This document shows positions 37,554 through 47,726 of a DNA stretch of 64,000 nt, piece by piece. The translations under genes and the position numbers were made by a program. Within the stretch, counting starts at the first letter, position 1; the number at the start of each line of letters is the position of its first letter. Location of the stretch: the NCBI RefSeq assembly GCF_019145205.1, contig NZ_JAHSTT010000004.1, positions 124,001 to 188,000 on the forward strand, in the 5' to 3' direction. The notes below the pieces were generated by a model, which did not search any database, was not told the DNA's origin, and was given only the letters and a program-made list of their open reading frames with translations. The DNA is from Pseudomonas khavaziana (GTDB taxonomy: Bacteria; Pseudomonadota; Gammaproteobacteria; Pseudomonadales; Pseudomonadaceae).

Positions 37554-38789
37554 TCAATGCGCCTCGTGTTCGGCGGACGGCGCCTGGGCTTGCAGCTTCT
37601 GCACATCGTTCACGGCCAGCTCAGCCGATTGGCCGCCCCAGCCTTGGCGCAGGTAATTGAGCAGATCGGTCAGCTGTTGTGCATTGAGCTTGTCGGAAAA
37701 CCCCGGCATCGGTTGCATGTGCTCGAACCCGGAAAACTTCTGTTCGCCGATACCGTCCTCGATCACGCGCAGCAGGTTGCGCGGGTCTTCCAGGCGCAGC
37801 GTGGTGTTGCCGCGCATGGCCACTGCGATGTGGGGCTTGCCTTCGCCACCTGCGGCATGGCAACCGGCGCAGACGTTCAGGTATTCCTGGCGGCCGCGCT
37901 GAGCGCTCGGGCTGAGTTGATCCATTGGCACTTCGACAAGCGCTTTGGCGGCCGGCGGTTTATCGCCCAGCAGGAACGTCGCCATCGCCGCCAGATCCGG
38001 ATCGCTCAAGCCCTGGGTGCTGTTATGGAACACCGGGAACATCTCGTTGAACATCGTGCCTTGGGCACTCATGCCGTGCTTGAGGAACGTGGCCAGGTCC
38101 TGCTCATTCCAGCCACGAGCCGCCAGGTCAGTGGCGAGCAGGCTCGGCGCCAAATAACCATTGAGAATGCCGCCGGTCAGGCGCTTGTCCAACTGCATCG
38201 CACCCGGCAGACCGCGAGGTGTGTGACATTCGCCGCAATGACCGAGTACCTCGACCATGTACTGGCCGCGTTTCCAGGTATCGCTTTTGCCTTCGGCCGG
38301 CTCCAGTTCCAGGGCTTTGCCGTACAGCAGGTTCCAGCCGATCAGGCCCAGGCGCACGTTGAACGGAAAGCTCAGGCGGGTCTCCGGCGATGCGCGCTCG
38401 ATAGGCTCGATAGTTTTCAGGTACGCATGAATCGCGTCCGAATCCTCACGGGGCATCAGGTGGTACGAGGTGTATGGCATCGCCGGATACAAATGCGCAC
38501 CGTCGCGACGCTTGCCTTCGGTCAGCGCAGCGAAGAACTCGTCATCGTTGTACAAACCGATGCCGTGCTCTTTGCTCGGCGTGATATTGGTGCCATAGAT
38601 CGTGCCGAACGGCGAGACGATCGGCAAGCCGCCCGCAAACGGCGCGCCGCCCGGTGCCGTGTGGCACGCCATGCAGTCAGCTGCGCGGGCGAGGTATTCA
38701 CCGCGCTTGACCTGATCATCGGCATGGGCAAACAACACTGGCGCAGCCAGGCCGACCGCCAGGGTCAGGCGGGTCAGAAATAGCTTCAT
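37554..38789 (-). CDS. triheme cytochrome c subunit of Mo-hydroxylase
   Basis: Start at ATG 38789 (MKLFLTRLTLAVGLAAP) gives 411 residues with a Sec signal (about 1-23); the long upstream extension is a shadow frame. Three CxxCH heme sites are present: CMACH (39-43), CGECH and CAGCH. Each is followed by a distal methionine-containing region. It should be periplasmic and pass electrons from the [2Fe-2S]/Mo subunits to the respiratory chain, as in membrane-linked aldehyde, nicotinate or isoquinoline dehydrogenases. It is last in a three-gene operon, 2 bp after the iron-sulfur gene. Confidence 0.92.
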   Translation of the reverse strand: MKLFLTRLTLAVGLAAPVLFAHADDQVKRGEYLARAADCMACHTAPGGAPFAGGLPIVSPFGTIYGTNITPSKEHGIGLYNDDEFFAALTEGKRRDGAHLYPAMPYTSYHLMPREDSDAIHAYLKTIEPIERASPETRLSFPFNVRLGLIGWNLLYGKALELEPAEGKSDTWKRGQYMVEVLGHCGECHTPRGLPGAMQLDKRLTGGILNGYLAPSLLATDLAARGWNEQDLATFLKHGMSAQGTMFNEMFPVFHNSTQGLSDPDLAAMATFLLGDKPPAAKALVEVPMDQLSPSAQRGRQEYLNVCAGCHAAGGEGKPHIAVAMRGNTTLRLEDPRNLLRVIEDGIGEQKFSGFEHMQPMPGFSDKLNAQQLTDLLNYLRQGWGGQSAELAVNDVQKLQAQAPSAEHEAH

Positions 38790-38791
38790 GC

Positions 38792-39331
38792 TTAACCCTC
38801 CTTGACCAGGCCGAGATCGTTCAGCACGTTGCGGGTGGCGTTGTAGTAACGCACATACCCGGTGCACCGGCAGATGTGATGGCCCAGGCTGTCTTCGATA
38901 ACCTGTTCCAGCTGGCTTTGCACAATCGGCTGGCGTTGCAGCTTTTCCACCAGCACCGTCGCCGCGTTGACGAAGCCCGGTGCGCAGTAGCTGCACTGGA
39001 ACGCGAACTCGTCCACAAAGCGCTGCTGGATCGGGTTCAGCTCTGTGACCTGCCCCGACTCGTCGCGCTTGGCATGGGATTCGATGGTGCGCACTTTCTT
39101 GCCTTCAAAGTAATGCGCGCCAGTGATGCACGTGCGCACTTCCTCGCTGGTGCCGTCCGGGTTGTCGACGATCACCACGCAAGCGTGGCAAATACCCTGG
39201 CCGCAGCCTAGACGCGAGCCGGTAAGGTTTTTGTATTCGTGCAGGTAATCGATCATCGGCAGGTCATCAGGGATGTCCACCGGGCCGACGGATTGACCAT
39301 TGAGGGTCAGTTGAAGCGGACGGTCAGCCAT
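38792..39331 (-). CDS. [2Fe-2S] subunit of Mo-hydroxylase
   Basis: ATG at 39331 gives 179 residues (MADRPLQLTLNGQSV). The plant-type ferredoxin cluster uses Cys43, Cys48, Cys51 and Cys68 (LGCGQGICHAC...RTC). The helical second cluster domain has CSYCAPGF and HICRCTGY. This is the small subunit of xanthine-oxidase-family enzymes. It has no signal peptide, so it is probably carried across the membrane with the Tat-dependent large subunit. It overlaps the large-subunit gene by 8 bp. Confidence 0.94.
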   Translation of the reverse strand: MADRPLQLTLNGQSVGPVDIPDDLPMIDYLHEYKNLTGSRLGCGQGICHACVVIVDNPDGTSEEVRTCITGAHYFEGKKVRTIESHAKRDESGQVTELNPIQQRFVDEFAFQCSYCAPGFVNAATVLVEKLQRQPIVQSQLEQVIEDSLGHHICRCTGYVRYYNATRNVLNDLGLVKEG

Positions 39332-42155
39332 TGAGGGCCTCCTTGATGCGCGCAGCCGTGATTGGCAGGTCGCGAACACGTTTACCGATGGCGTGGGCCA
39401 CGGCATTACCGATGGCCCCGACGATCGGGATCATCACCACTTCAGCGATCCCCTTGGGCGGGTCGCTTGGCGACAGCGCCGGCAGAATCTCCGACGTTTG
39501 CTTCCACACGGCTACGTGACGCGCCATCGGCAGACGGTAACGGTTGAAGTTCCAGTCGCCCTCCCCCGGCCCGCCTTCGTACAGCGGCATCTCCTCCATC
39601 AACGCGTGACCGATACCCATGGCGACACCGCCTTCGAGCTGGCCTTTAACCAATTCCTCCACCAACACACGGCCGCACTCGATCCACGAATGGTGATTGA
39701 GCACTTCGACCTGCGCCGAGCCCTTGTTGACCTTCAACTCGACCAATGTGGCCACCGGGCTGTAGTAAGTCACGGCAGCGTTGTTCAACTGCGTCGCGGG
39801 GTAGCTGATGTTCTGGCGGTCCAACAGGTGGAAACCGGCGGTGCTCATCAGCGCTTGCTTGGCTTTCGGCGCACCGTCGCCGTACTTCACCGCCAGACCG
39901 TCGAGGGGCAGGCGCTCGCGAACGCCGTCGATGCTGTATTCAGCCTCTGCCCAGCTCCAGCGGTTGAACCCGTGGACAGTGGCAGCGGTGACCAGGCCAC
40001 GCTCGTGGGCGTGCCTGGCCAACACCTCGAAGCTCAACGGTTGCATGCCGTTGGCGGTGAGCTTGCCGTCGACCCAATGCGCATCCTCACGGCGTACCAC
40101 ATAGGGGTTGGCCTGGCCGCCGAACGGACCCTGACGCCAGATCTCCAACGCCGCCGGCCACAATCCGTGGTTGAACAGCACGCGCGCCGCTTCACGGGTG
40201 GCATGGCTGAAGTAATACGCCGAGTTGGTGGCCGAAGACGCCGAAGCGAGCTTGCCTACCCAACGCGGGTTGCGCAGCAGGTTGTCCTGCTCGGCCTGAC
40301 TCATGATGTAAGGGTTGCCGCTGGTGATCAGCTGCATCTCCTTCCATTCTGTTTCGCCGGTCTTCACTTCGTGTGCCGGGCTGCCGAGGAAATCAGCCAC
40401 CACCAGCGACTGCGAGGTCGACATGCCGGTGCCGATTTCGATACCGATGTGGCGCAGACTGATGCGACCGTCTGCGCTGAACTCGATACTGGCCATCGGT
40501 GCTTCGGAACCGGTACCGAAGTCTTTCTGGCAGATGGCAAAACCGACGCCGTACCAGTTGTCCGGGTCAGCGGCTTCGCGTTGTTTCTTGATCGCGTCGC
40601 GGTTCTTCCACACGTCGTGCACAGCGGCTTTGTCGAGAATTTCGTGCAGGCGTAAGGCACCGGCAGGAATGGCGCCCTGGGTGTTCTTCATGCCCGAACG
40701 CAGGGCATTCTTGCGACGCAGCTCGATGGCATCCACACCGAGACGACCGGCGATTTCGTCGACCATCATTTCCGTCGCGGCCATGCTCTGCAGGGTGCCG
40801 TACCCGCGCATCGAACCGGCTTCAACGCCCCGCGAGTGATAGGCGGTGACTTGCAGGTCGTTCTGCGGCATGTAGTAGATCGATTGCGCAGCCGTGGCGC
40901 CTACTGCGGCGACCGAGGGGCTGTAGTTGACCCGGCCACCGCCATCGACGCTCATATCAGCCAGGAAGATCTTGAAGCTGTGGTCGTTCTTGTCGACAGC
41001 CAATTGGTAGCGGATGTCGAACGGGTGACGCTTGATGCCGCTCTGGAACTGCTCGTAACGGTCATTGGCCAGGCGCACCGGCACGCCGCCGCCATACAAG
41101 GCTGCGAGGGCGGCGTAGTAGACAAAGATATTGTGGTCTTTGGAGCCGTAACCCACGGTATAACCGGGGTGCATATTCAGGTTGGCCAGGCCGAAGCGCG
41201 ACGGCGAGATCATTTTTGCGGTCTCGGTCGCAACTTCCAATGGGCACTGGGTGGCCACCACAAAGTGCAGGGTCTTGGTCGCTGGATCGTACCAGCCGTT
41301 GCCGTTATCCGGCTCCATGGCCGCCGGTTCGATCGATGGGGTTTTGTAGCGCTCGTCGAACACCAACCAGTTATCCGGCGGCGTGTTGAGCTGGCTCTTC
41401 ATGCGGTCGGCGTAGAACAGACCGCGCTCGGTCAGGTTGCCGTGCAGGTTCGGCTGGGAATTCCACACCGGGCGCCGGTTTTTCAGCATCGGGAACAGGA
41501 TCGAATCCTTGAGACTGGCGAATTCATCCTCATCTGCCGAGGTCGGGCCGCCAACGCGCACGTAGCGAAAGCTACCGTAAGGGTCGCCTTCGTAGTACGG
41601 CACTTTGGCGCCGTAACGAATCGCCTTGTCATTGAACTTGAGTTTGTTTTTTGCCTGACGGAACCGCTCGAAATCGTTCCAGATCAGGATCGCCACCGGA
41701 TGACCGATGAACATCGGCACCTTGCCTTCCGGCAACAGTGGATCCGGAGCATGTTCTTGCGGGAACACGATACCGTCGTTGTCCAGGTCGGCAGCGGTAA
41801 CAATACGGTCCGGCTGCAGGCCGGCGCCGAGCCACGCCAGGTCGTAGCCCGCATAGATATGGTCGGCCTTGGTGGTCTTGAGCAGCATGGCGTGACCTTG
41901 CTGCACAGGCCAGCCTGGCATGTCCTTGGAACGGATGTCGCGGGCGAAGACTTTACTGCCACAGACTTTCGACAAGGCATCGTTACGCTGGCGCGCCTTG
42001 CCGTTATTGCCCAGCCATTTTTCGGAGGGCACGGTGACGCTGTTTTCCATCAAGGCCGCCAGCGCCTGGGTGCTGAGCGGCGTGAGCGTGACGCTCACAC
42101 CCGCCACCAGCCCGCCCTGAAGGAACGAACGCCGGGTTATTTCACGGTTGGACAT
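39324..42155 (-). CDS. Tat-exported molybdopterin-binding dehydrogenase subunit
   Basis: A 943-residue large subunit with a twin-arginine signal (REITRRSFLQGG, then a hydrophobic stretch ending TQALA). It has two-part xanthine-dehydrogenase-family Mo-cofactor domains, with recognisable GSMRGYGTLQS, EIGTGMSTSQSLV and GVAMGIGHALMEE segments near the C-terminus. Such IorB/AldH-type enzymes hydroxylate aldehydes or N-heterocycles in the periplasm. The substrate is unknown. It leads a three-gene operon with the [2Fe-2S] and cytochrome c subunits; no cofactor-maturation gene is adjacent. Confidence 0.93.
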   Translation of the reverse strand: MSNREITRRSFLQGGLVAGVSVTLTPLSTQALAALMENSVTVPSEKWLGNNGKARQRNDALSKVCGSKVFARDIRSKDMPGWPVQQGHAMLLKTTKADHIYAGYDLAWLGAGLQPDRIVTAADLDNDGIVFPQEHAPDPLLPEGKVPMFIGHPVAILIWNDFERFRQAKNKLKFNDKAIRYGAKVPYYEGDPYGSFRYVRVGGPTSADEDEFASLKDSILFPMLKNRRPVWNSQPNLHGNLTERGLFYADRMKSQLNTPPDNWLVFDERYKTPSIEPAAMEPDNGNGWYDPATKTLHFVVATQCPLEVATETAKMISPSRFGLANLNMHPGYTVGYGSKDHNIFVYYAALAALYGGGVPVRLANDRYEQFQSGIKRHPFDIRYQLAVDKNDHSFKIFLADMSVDGGGRVNYSPSVAAVGATAAQSIYYMPQNDLQVTAYHSRGVEAGSMRGYGTLQSMAATEMMVDEIAGRLGVDAIELRRKNALRSGMKNTQGAIPAGALRLHEILDKAAVHDVWKNRDAIKKQREAADPDNWYGVGFAICQKDFGTGSEAPMASIEFSADGRISLRHIGIEIGTGMSTSQSLVVADFLGSPAHEVKTGETEWKEMQLITSGNPYIMSQAEQDNLLRNPRWVGKLASASSATNSAYYFSHATREAARVLFNHGLWPAALEIWRQGPFGGQANPYVVRREDAHWVDGKLTANGMQPLSFEVLARHAHERGLVTAATVHGFNRWSWAEAEYSIDGVRERLPLDGLAVKYGDGAPKAKQALMSTAGFHLLDRQNISYPATQLNNAAVTYYSPVATLVELKVNKGSAQVEVLNHHSWIECGRVLVEELVKGQLEGGVAMGIGHALMEEMPLYEGGPGEGDWNFNRYRLPMARHVAVWKQTSEILPALSPSDPPKGIAEVVMIPIVGAIGNAVAHAIGKRVRDLPITAARIKEALNG

Positions 42156-42471
42156 GGATCATCCTCTGAGCGGTTATACATCCGCCCTTATGGTTAAGTG
42201 CAGCGAATCTGGAGACTTGCAGAAGCCTTTCTGGACGAACTAAAAGGCCATGATGACAGTGCAAAGTTGACCGAAGAGTTAACTTTAAAGGTTTCTGCGC
42301 CTGCGGCAAATAACCACATGGAAATTTTTTGACACAACAATGCAAAACGGCCGACAAGATCGATACGATCTGTCGGCCGTTTGCCTGTTAATGCGGGATA
42401 TTGGCGTAGCTCAAGAGATTGGGCGTTGGCTGCTGCGAACACGATGGTGAGGTTTTACAAACGCCAGACAC
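42156..42471. other. upstream region of the Mo-hydroxylase operon
   Basis: No gene is supported. It should hold the leftward promoter of the operon. The main structure is the long hairpin at 42345-42382. Confidence 0.4.
42345..42382. promoter_or_regulatory. long near-perfect hairpin
   Basis: AAACGGCCGACA(A)GATCG pairs with CGATCTGTCGGCCGTTT around an ATA loop: 17 base pairs with one bulged A. The stem is longer than a usual terminator. Runs of T are short on both strands (TTTG on minus). It could be a bidirectional terminator, a regulator site or part of an RNA. Confidence 0.55.
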
Positions 42472-42498
42472 AAAAAACCCCAGTCTTTCGACCAGGGT
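42472..42498 (-). terminator. terminator of the tRNA cluster
   Basis: On the minus strand ACCCTGGTC-GAAA-GACTGGGGT (two G-T pairs) is followed by six T. It lies about 70 bp past the leftmost tRNA-Asp and should end the tRNA transcript. Confidence 0.85.
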
Positions 42499-42570
42499 CT
42501 TTGCTATCGGATCAAGTCAGCCGGTGGCTTTCTTGTGCTTCAAGGCGTTCAGTGGGCCTTGAGACAGATA

Positions 42571-42647
42571 TGGCGCAGCGGACGGGACTCGAACCCGCGA
42601 CCCCCGGCGTGACAGGCCGGTATTCTAACCGACTGAACTACCGCTGC
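42571..42647 (-). tRNA. tRNA-Asp (anticodon GTC)
   Basis: A 77-nt cloverleaf with encoded CCA. The anticodon loop CTGTCACGC, D arm (AGTTCAGTCGGTTAGAAT) and T arm (GGTTCGAGTCC) match E. coli tRNA-Asp. The gene is the distal member of a three-tRNA cluster. Confidence 0.97.
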
Positions 42648-42752
42648 GTATCGCTTGGCTGATTGAGCGTACAGCCTCAACCACCTTTAAACATCTGATC
42701 GATCAACCTGGGTTGTTCAATCTCAAGCCCGATACATCGAACCTGGAAAATA

Positions 42753-42829
42753 TGGCGCAGCGGACGGGACTCGAACCCGCGACCCCCGGCGTGACAGGCC
42801 GGTATTCTAACCGACTGAACTACCGCTGC
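42753..42829 (-). tRNA. tRNA-Asp (anticodon GTC), second copy
   Basis: Identical by eye to the copy at 42571-42647 over all 77 nt, 105 bp upstream of it in the same cluster. The duplicated gene probably raises tRNA-Asp dosage. Confidence 0.97.
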
Positions 42830-42884
42830 GCGTCGGTGCAACCTTTAACGTTGCGTCTTGCCCTGAAGCAAGACTCTCAAGAAG

Positions 42885-42960
42885 TGGTGGGTGATGACGG
42901 GATCGAACCGCCGACCCTCTGCTTGTAAGGCAGATGCTCTCCCAGCTGAGCTAATCACCC
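42885..42960 (-). tRNA. tRNA-Val (anticodon TAC)
   Basis: A 76-nt cloverleaf with CCA. Anticodon loop CTTACAAGC, D arm (AGCTCAGCTGGGAGAGC) and T arm (GGTTCGATCC) are clear. It is first in the minus-strand cluster Val-Asp-Asp. Confidence 0.96.
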
Positions 42961-43068
42961 TTTGCTTCGTTGAGGCCGCGAAATTTACGCAGGTAGCGGA
43001 CCTAAGTCAATAGCCCGCTTGAAGTTTTTCTGAAAAAGACAAAATCACTTCAAGACAGCTACCCCGCC

Positions 43069-43848
43069 CTACTCGCTATAAATCATCTTCTTGCTCATAC
43101 CACCATCCACCACAAACTCTTGCCCGGTGACAAACCCGGCCTGACGCGACAGCAACCAGGCTACCATCGCCGCCACGTCCTCTACCGTGCCTACTCTGCC
43201 CGCAGGGTGCTGGGCATGATCGGCGTCGGTGAGCGGCTCGGCACGGCGCGCAGCAGGATCACGCGCATCGATCCAGCCGGGGCTGACCGCATTGACCCGC
43301 ACTTCCGGGCCCAGGCTCATGGCCAAGGCGTGGGTCAGGGCCAGCAGGCCACCCTTGCTCGCCGCGTAGGCTTCGGTGTCCGGCTCCGATTGACGGGCCC
43401 GGGTCGACGCCAGGTTGACGATGGCACCGCCGTGGGCGCGCAGGTAAGGCGCACAATGCTTGGCCAGCAGCATCGGCCCGCTGAGGTTGACCGCCAGTAC
43501 GCGATTCCAGTGGGCCAGATCGAGGCTTTCCAGGGTGATATTGCGCGGATCGGCGACCGCCGCATTGCACACCAGCGCATCCAGGCGCCCGAACTGCCCC
43601 AGCACCTCGGCGACACCCTGGGCGACTTGCTTCTCGTCAGCCACGTCCATGGTGATGAACCAGGCATTCTCGCCCAGCACCTTGGACACCCTGGAACCGC
43701 GCTCGCGGTCCAGGTCAGTCAATACCACCTGCCAGCCTTCGCTGATCAGCCACGCCGCAATACCGAGGCCAATGCCGCGCGCCGCCCCCGTTACCAGTGC
43801 AACGCGCCCGTTAGTGGCCGCTGCAGCCTCCATGGACCACTCGATCAC
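43069..43848 (-). CDS. short-chain dehydrogenase/reductase
   Basis: A 259-residue classical SDR. The cofactor motif is [10 protein letters not shown] (about 20-29), with a VCNAAV-type NAG motif. The catalytic residues are Ser in NLASTRA, Tyr and Lys in YAASKGG, and the C-terminus has VDGGM. GTG at 43848 overlaps the metZ stop; ATG at 43833 (MEAAAATNG) is the alternative start. It follows metZ in one operon, an arrangement shared with other pseudomonads. The substrate is unknown. Confidence 0.88.
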   Translation of the reverse strand: MIEWSMEAAAATNGRVALVTGAARGIGLGIAAWLISEGWQVVLTDLDRERGSRVSKVLGENAWFITMDVADEKQVAQGVAEVLGQFGRLDALVCNAAVADPRNITLESLDLAHWNRVLAVNLSGPMLLAKHCAPYLRAHGGAIVNLASTRARQSEPDTEAYAASKGGLLALTHALAMSLGPEVRVNAVSPGWIDARDPAARRAEPLTDADHAQHPAGRVGTVEDVAAMVAWLLSRQAGFVTGQEFVVDGGMSKKMIYSE

Positions 43849-45056
43849 AAGGCCGCCAGCCCGCGGGCCAGGTCTGCCTGCAAGTCAGCGACATCTTCCA
43901 GGCCCACCGCGATACGGATCAGGCTGTCACGGATACCGGCGGCTTCACGCTCCTGCGGCGCCAGGCGCCCGTGGGAGGTGGTGCTCGGGTGAGTAATGGT
44001 GGTCTTGCTGTCGCCCAGGTTGGCAGTGATGGAAATCAGCCGCGTCGCATCGATAAAACGCCAGGCGCCGTCTTTGCCGCCCTTCACTTCAAAGCTCACC
44101 ACCGCGCCGAAACCACGCTGCTGGCGCTGGGCCAATGCATGTTGCGGGTGGCTCTTGAGCCCGGCGTAGTGCACCTTCTCGATACCGTCCTGCTGCTCCA
44201 GCCACTCGGCCAGGGCCTGAGCATTGGCGCAATGGGCCTTCATACGCAGGCTGAGGGTTTCCAGACCCTTGAGGAAGATCCAGGCGTTGAACGGGCTCAG
44301 GGTCGGACCGGCGGTGCGCAGGAAGCCCACCACTTCTTTCATCTGCTCGCTGCGGCCAGCCACCACGCCGCCCATGCAACGACCCTGGCCGTCGATGAAC
44401 TTGGTCGCCGAATGCACCACGATGTCCGCACCCAGCTTCAACGGCTGCTGCAAGGCCGGGGTGCAGAAGCAGTTGTCGACGATCAGCATCGCACCCTTGG
44501 CGTGCGCGATTTCGGCCAGCGCGGCGATATCGACCAGTTCGGCAAGCGGGTTGGAAGGCGACTCGACGAACAACAGCTTGGTATTGGCCTTGATGGCCCC
44601 GTCCCAGCCGGACAGATCTGCCAGGGGTACGTAGTCCACTTCGATACCGAAGCGCTTGAAATACTTTTCGAACAGGCTGATGGTCGAGCCAAACACGCTG
44701 CGCGATACCAGTACATGGTCGCCAGCGCTGCACAGGCTCATCACCACGGCCAGGATGGCCGCCATGCCGGTGGCGGTCGCCACGGCCTGCTCAGCGCCTT
44801 CCAGGGCCGCGATGCGCTCTTCGAACGCACGCACAGTCGGATTGGTGTAGCGCGAATACACGTTACCCGGCACTTCGCCGGCAAACCGCGCAGCAGCGTC
44901 AGCGGCAGTACGGAACACGTAGCTGGAGGTGAAGAACATCGGGTCGCCGTGCTCACCTTCCGGGGTACGGTGCTGGCCGGCGCGCACAGCCAGGGTATCG
45001 AAAGCTACGCCATCGAGGTCGCTGTCCAACCGACCGGCATCCCATTCCTGACTCAT
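43845..45056 (-). CDS. metZ: O-succinylhomoserine sulfhydrylase
   Basis: A 403-residue PLP enzyme of the Cys/Met metabolism family. Key features: YSRYTNPT, the [12 protein letters not shown] cofactor region, [12 protein letters not shown] and the PLP-lysine motif [11 protein letters not shown]. In pseudomonads MetZ makes homocysteine directly from O-succinylhomoserine and sulfide. It lies after purF with a terminator-like hairpin between and overlaps the SDR gene by 4 bp. Confidence 0.94.
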   Translation of the reverse strand: MSQEWDAGRLDSDLDGVAFDTLAVRAGQHRTPEGEHGDPMFFTSSYVFRTAADAAARFAGEVPGNVYSRYTNPTVRAFEERIAALEGAEQAVATATGMAAILAVVMSLCSAGDHVLVSRSVFGSTISLFEKYFKRFGIEVDYVPLADLSGWDGAIKANTKLLFVESPSNPLAELVDIAALAEIAHAKGAMLIVDNCFCTPALQQPLKLGADIVVHSATKFIDGQGRCMGGVVAGRSEQMKEVVGFLRTAGPTLSPFNAWIFLKGLETLSLRMKAHCANAQALAEWLEQQDGIEKVHYAGLKSHPQHALAQRQQRGFGAVVSFEVKGGKDGAWRFIDATRLISITANLGDSKTTITHPSTTSHGRLAPQEREAAGIRDSLIRIAVGLEDVADLQADLARGLAAL

Positions 45057-45094
45057 GCTGCGACTCCTTACTCAATACTTTATTTAAGATACAA

Positions 45095-45116
45095 AACCGG
45101 CCCCTCAGGGCCGGTT
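45095..45116 (-). terminator. terminator between purF and metZ
   Basis: AACCGGCCC/GGGCCGGTT forms a perfect 9-bp stem with a 4-nt loop, followed on the minus strand by TTTTG. It lies 5 bp past the purF stop and can end or reduce transcription into metZ. Confidence 0.8.
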
Positions 45117-45121
45117 GTTAC

Positions 45122-46627
45122 TCAGTTGTTATACAGGTCGATGATCGCACTGACCGCCTGGGTCTTGATCTTCGACGAGTCGTTGCGCGCCTGCTCGATC
45201 TTGTTCAGGTAAGCCTCGTCGACATCACCGGTCACGTACTTGCCGTCGAACACGGCACAGTCGAACTGGTCGATCTTGATCTTGCCACCGCCGACCGCTT
45301 CGATCAGGTCTGGCAGGTCCTGGTAGATCAGCCAGTCGGCGCCGATCAAGTCGGCCACGTCCTGGGTCGAACGATTGTGTGCGATCAGCTCATGGGCGCT
45401 CGGCATGTCGATACCGTACACGTTGGGGTAACGCACCGCAGGCGCTGCGGAGCAGAAGTACACGTTCTTCGCCCCGGCTTCGCGGGCCATCTGGATGATC
45501 TGCTTGCAGGTGGTGCCACGCACGATGGAGTCGTCCACCAGCATCACGTTCTTGCCACGGAACTCAAGCTCAATGGCGTTGAGCTTCTGGCGCACCGACT
45601 TCTTGCGTGCAGCCTGGCCAGGCATGATGAAGGTACGGCCAATGTAGCGGTTCTTGACGAAGCCTTCGCGGAACTTGACGCCCAGGTGGTTGGCCAGTTC
45701 CAGGGCAGCGGTACGGCTGGTGTCCGGAATCGGGATGACCACGTCGATATCATGCTCAGGACGCTCGCGCAGGATCTTCTCGGCAAGCTTCTCGCCCATG
45801 CGCAGACGCGCCTTGTAGACCGAAACGCCATCGATGATCGAGTCCGGACGCGCCAGGTAGACGTGTTCGAAGATACACGGAGTGAGCTTCGGCGCCACGG
45901 CGCACTGGCGGGTGTGCAGCTTGCCGTCTTCGGTGATGTAGACAGCCTCGCCCGGCGCCAGGTCGCGGATCAAGGTGAAGCCCAGCACATCCAGGGACAC
46001 GCTTTCGGACGCGATCATGTACTCGACGCCTTCGTCGGTGTGACGCTGGCCGAACACGATCGGGCGGATGCCGTGGGGGTCGCGGAAACCGACGATGCCA
46101 TAACCGGTGACCATCGCCACTACCGCGTAGCCACCGACGCAACGGTTGTGTACGTCCGTCACGGCGGCGAACACGTCTTCTTCGGTCGGCTGCAGCTTGC
46201 CGCGCTGGGCCAACTCGTGGGCGAACACGTTGAGCAGCACTTCCGAGTCGGAACTGGTGTTGACGTGGCGCAGGTCAGATTCGTAAATCTCCTTGGCCAG
46301 TTGTTCAACGTTGGTCAGGTTGCCGTTGTGCGCCAAGGTAATGCCGTAAGGCGAGTTGACGTAGAACGGTTGAGCCTCGGCCGAGGTAGAGCTACCGGCA
46401 GTCGGGTAGCGCACATGGCCAATGCCCATGTGCCCGACGAGGCGCTGCATGTGACGCTGATGGAACACGTCACGCACCAGGCCATTGTCCTTGCGCAGGA
46501 ATAACCGGCCGTCGTGGCTGGTCACAATACCGGCAGCGTCCTGGCCGCGGTGCTGGAGGACGGTTAGCGCGTCATACAGCGCCTGATTGACGTTCGACTT
46601 ACCGACGATACCGACGATGCCACACAT
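45122..46627 (-). CDS. purF: amidophosphoribosyltransferase
   Basis: The start is ATG 46627, giving MCGIVGIVG so that Cys2 becomes the N-terminal nucleophile after Met removal; the three-residue extension is rejected. The product is 501 residues with an Ntn glutamine amidotransferase domain (HRGQDAAGI, residues about 29-37) and a phosphoribosyltransferase domain with the PRPP loop [13 protein letters not shown]. It makes 5-phosphoribosylamine, the first committed step of purine synthesis. It follows cvpA by 41 bp, the conserved order. Confidence 0.97.
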   Translation of the reverse strand: MCGIVGIVGKSNVNQALYDALTVLQHRGQDAAGIVTSHDGRLFLRKDNGLVRDVFHQRHMQRLVGHMGIGHVRYPTAGSSTSAEAQPFYVNSPYGITLAHNGNLTNVEQLAKEIYESDLRHVNTSSDSEVLLNVFAHELAQRGKLQPTEEDVFAAVTDVHNRCVGGYAVVAMVTGYGIVGFRDPHGIRPIVFGQRHTDEGVEYMIASESVSLDVLGFTLIRDLAPGEAVYITEDGKLHTRQCAVAPKLTPCIFEHVYLARPDSIIDGVSVYKARLRMGEKLAEKILRERPEHDIDVVIPIPDTSRTAALELANHLGVKFREGFVKNRYIGRTFIMPGQAARKKSVRQKLNAIELEFRGKNVMLVDDSIVRGTTCKQIIQMAREAGAKNVYFCSAAPAVRYPNVYGIDMPSAHELIAHNRSTQDVADLIGADWLIYQDLPDLIEAVGGGKIKIDQFDCAVFDGKYVTGDVDEAYLNKIEQARNDSSKIKTQAVSAIIDLYNN

Positions 46628-46668
46628 GCGACGCAACCCCTACTTAATGAATCTTGACTGAACACAAC

Positions 46669-47226
46669 TTACTGAGGCGTTTGCGCCGGCAAGAGGTGTT
46701 CCTTGAACGGAAGATCAGCGGGTACGCTGATTCCGCTGGCCAGCCACTGACTGCTCCACCCCAGGATGAGGTTCTTGGACCAATCTGCAACCAATAGAAA
46801 TTTTGGCACGAGTACCGACTCCTGCCACCACGAATCCTGCTGTACCGGCCCCAGGCTCAACAGCCCGACTGCCACGACCACCAGCAACGCGCCACGCGCA
46901 GCGCCGAAGGCCATGCCGAGAAATCGATCGGTCCCGGAGAGGCCGGTGACACGTATCAACTCGCCAATAAGATAATTGACCATTGCCCCCACCAGCAGCG
47001 TGGCGATGAACATGATGGCGCAGCCCGCGATGACGCGAGCCGAAGGTGTCTCTATGTATCCGGCCAGGTAGACCGACAGTGAACCACCGAACATCCAGGC
47101 TACGACTCCTGCGATGATCCAGGTCAGCAACGACAGTGCTTCTTTTACGAAGCCGCGGCTCAGACTGATCAAAGCGGAGATGGCGACGATGGCAACGATC
47201 GCCCAATCAACCCAGGTAAATGGCAC
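46669..47226 (-). CDS. cvpA: CvpA family membrane protein
   Basis: A 185-residue inner-membrane protein (MPFTWVDWAIVAIVAISAL) with four hydrophobic segments and the family motif SRGFVKEALSLLTWI. CvpA is needed for colicin V production in E. coli and is more generally an envelope-homeostasis protein. It sits directly before purF, as in many proteobacteria. Confidence 0.93.
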   Translation of the reverse strand: MPFTWVDWAIVAIVAISALISLSRGFVKEALSLLTWIIAGVVAWMFGGSLSVYLAGYIETPSARVIAGCAIMFIATLLVGAMVNYLIGELIRVTGLSGTDRFLGMAFGAARGALLVVVAVGLLSLGPVQQDSWWQESVLVPKFLLVADWSKNLILGWSSQWLASGISVPADLPFKEHLLPAQTPQ

Positions 47227-47359
47227 AGTGCAGCCTACGTACGGATAAGGCGGCGCATTTTAGCAGAGCGCCGGGCGATGGGTAAGCTGTGATTACGGGT
47301 GCTTTGCAAATCAATAGATTGGGCGGTATGAACGCGATTTCAAGCCCAGCATAAACCAC

Positions 47360-47487
47360 TGTGGGAGGGGGTTTGCTCCCGATGCAATATGTCAGTAGCC
47401 AATGTACTGGTGTTCCATCGCTATCGGGGCACGGGTATCTACGTGACACACCGCGGTCAAATGTGGGAGGGGGCTTGCCCCCGATGG
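47360..47487. repeat. two REP units in direct orientation
   Basis: TGTGGGAGGGGGTTTGCTCC (47360 onward) and TGTGGGAGGGGGCTTGCCCC (47463 onward) are the GTGGGAGG-class REP of this genome. Both face the same way, so they are not a normal inverted REPIN pair. Confidence 0.8.
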
Positions 47488-47539
47488 CGGCCTGACAGCC
47501 GACCAGAATCTTGGATTAGAACGAGTACATGTCCATTGC

Positions 47540-47726
47540 TGCGGTAACGGCCACTTAGGGTTCCGCTTTTACAGCGGGTCACTTTTGAAAAGCCGGAATG
47601 CCGGCCCAGGCAAAAGTAACCCAAACGCTCTTGCCCCACCACTCGGCACCTCGCTTAGGCTCGGTGTGCCCGTAATCCGCCATGAATTTGGGGGGCCGCC
47701 GCCCCGCGCCATCCATGGCGCGGGGC
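47540..47726. repeat. dispersed-type repeat with perfect hairpin
   Basis: This stretch contains the motifs TTCCGCTTTTACAGCGGGTC, CTTTTGAAAAGCCGGAATGC and AAAAGTAACCCAAACGCTC that I associate with an intergenic repeat of fluorescent pseudomonads (recollection, not searched). It ends in GCCCCGCGCCAT-CC-ATGGCGCGGGGC, a perfect 12-bp stem at 47701-47726. Confidence 0.55.

Noticed and set aside
47540..47726. Reading the hairpin-rich stretch as a small RNA gene
   Set aside because: No promoter visible and the sequence style matches a dispersed repeat better.
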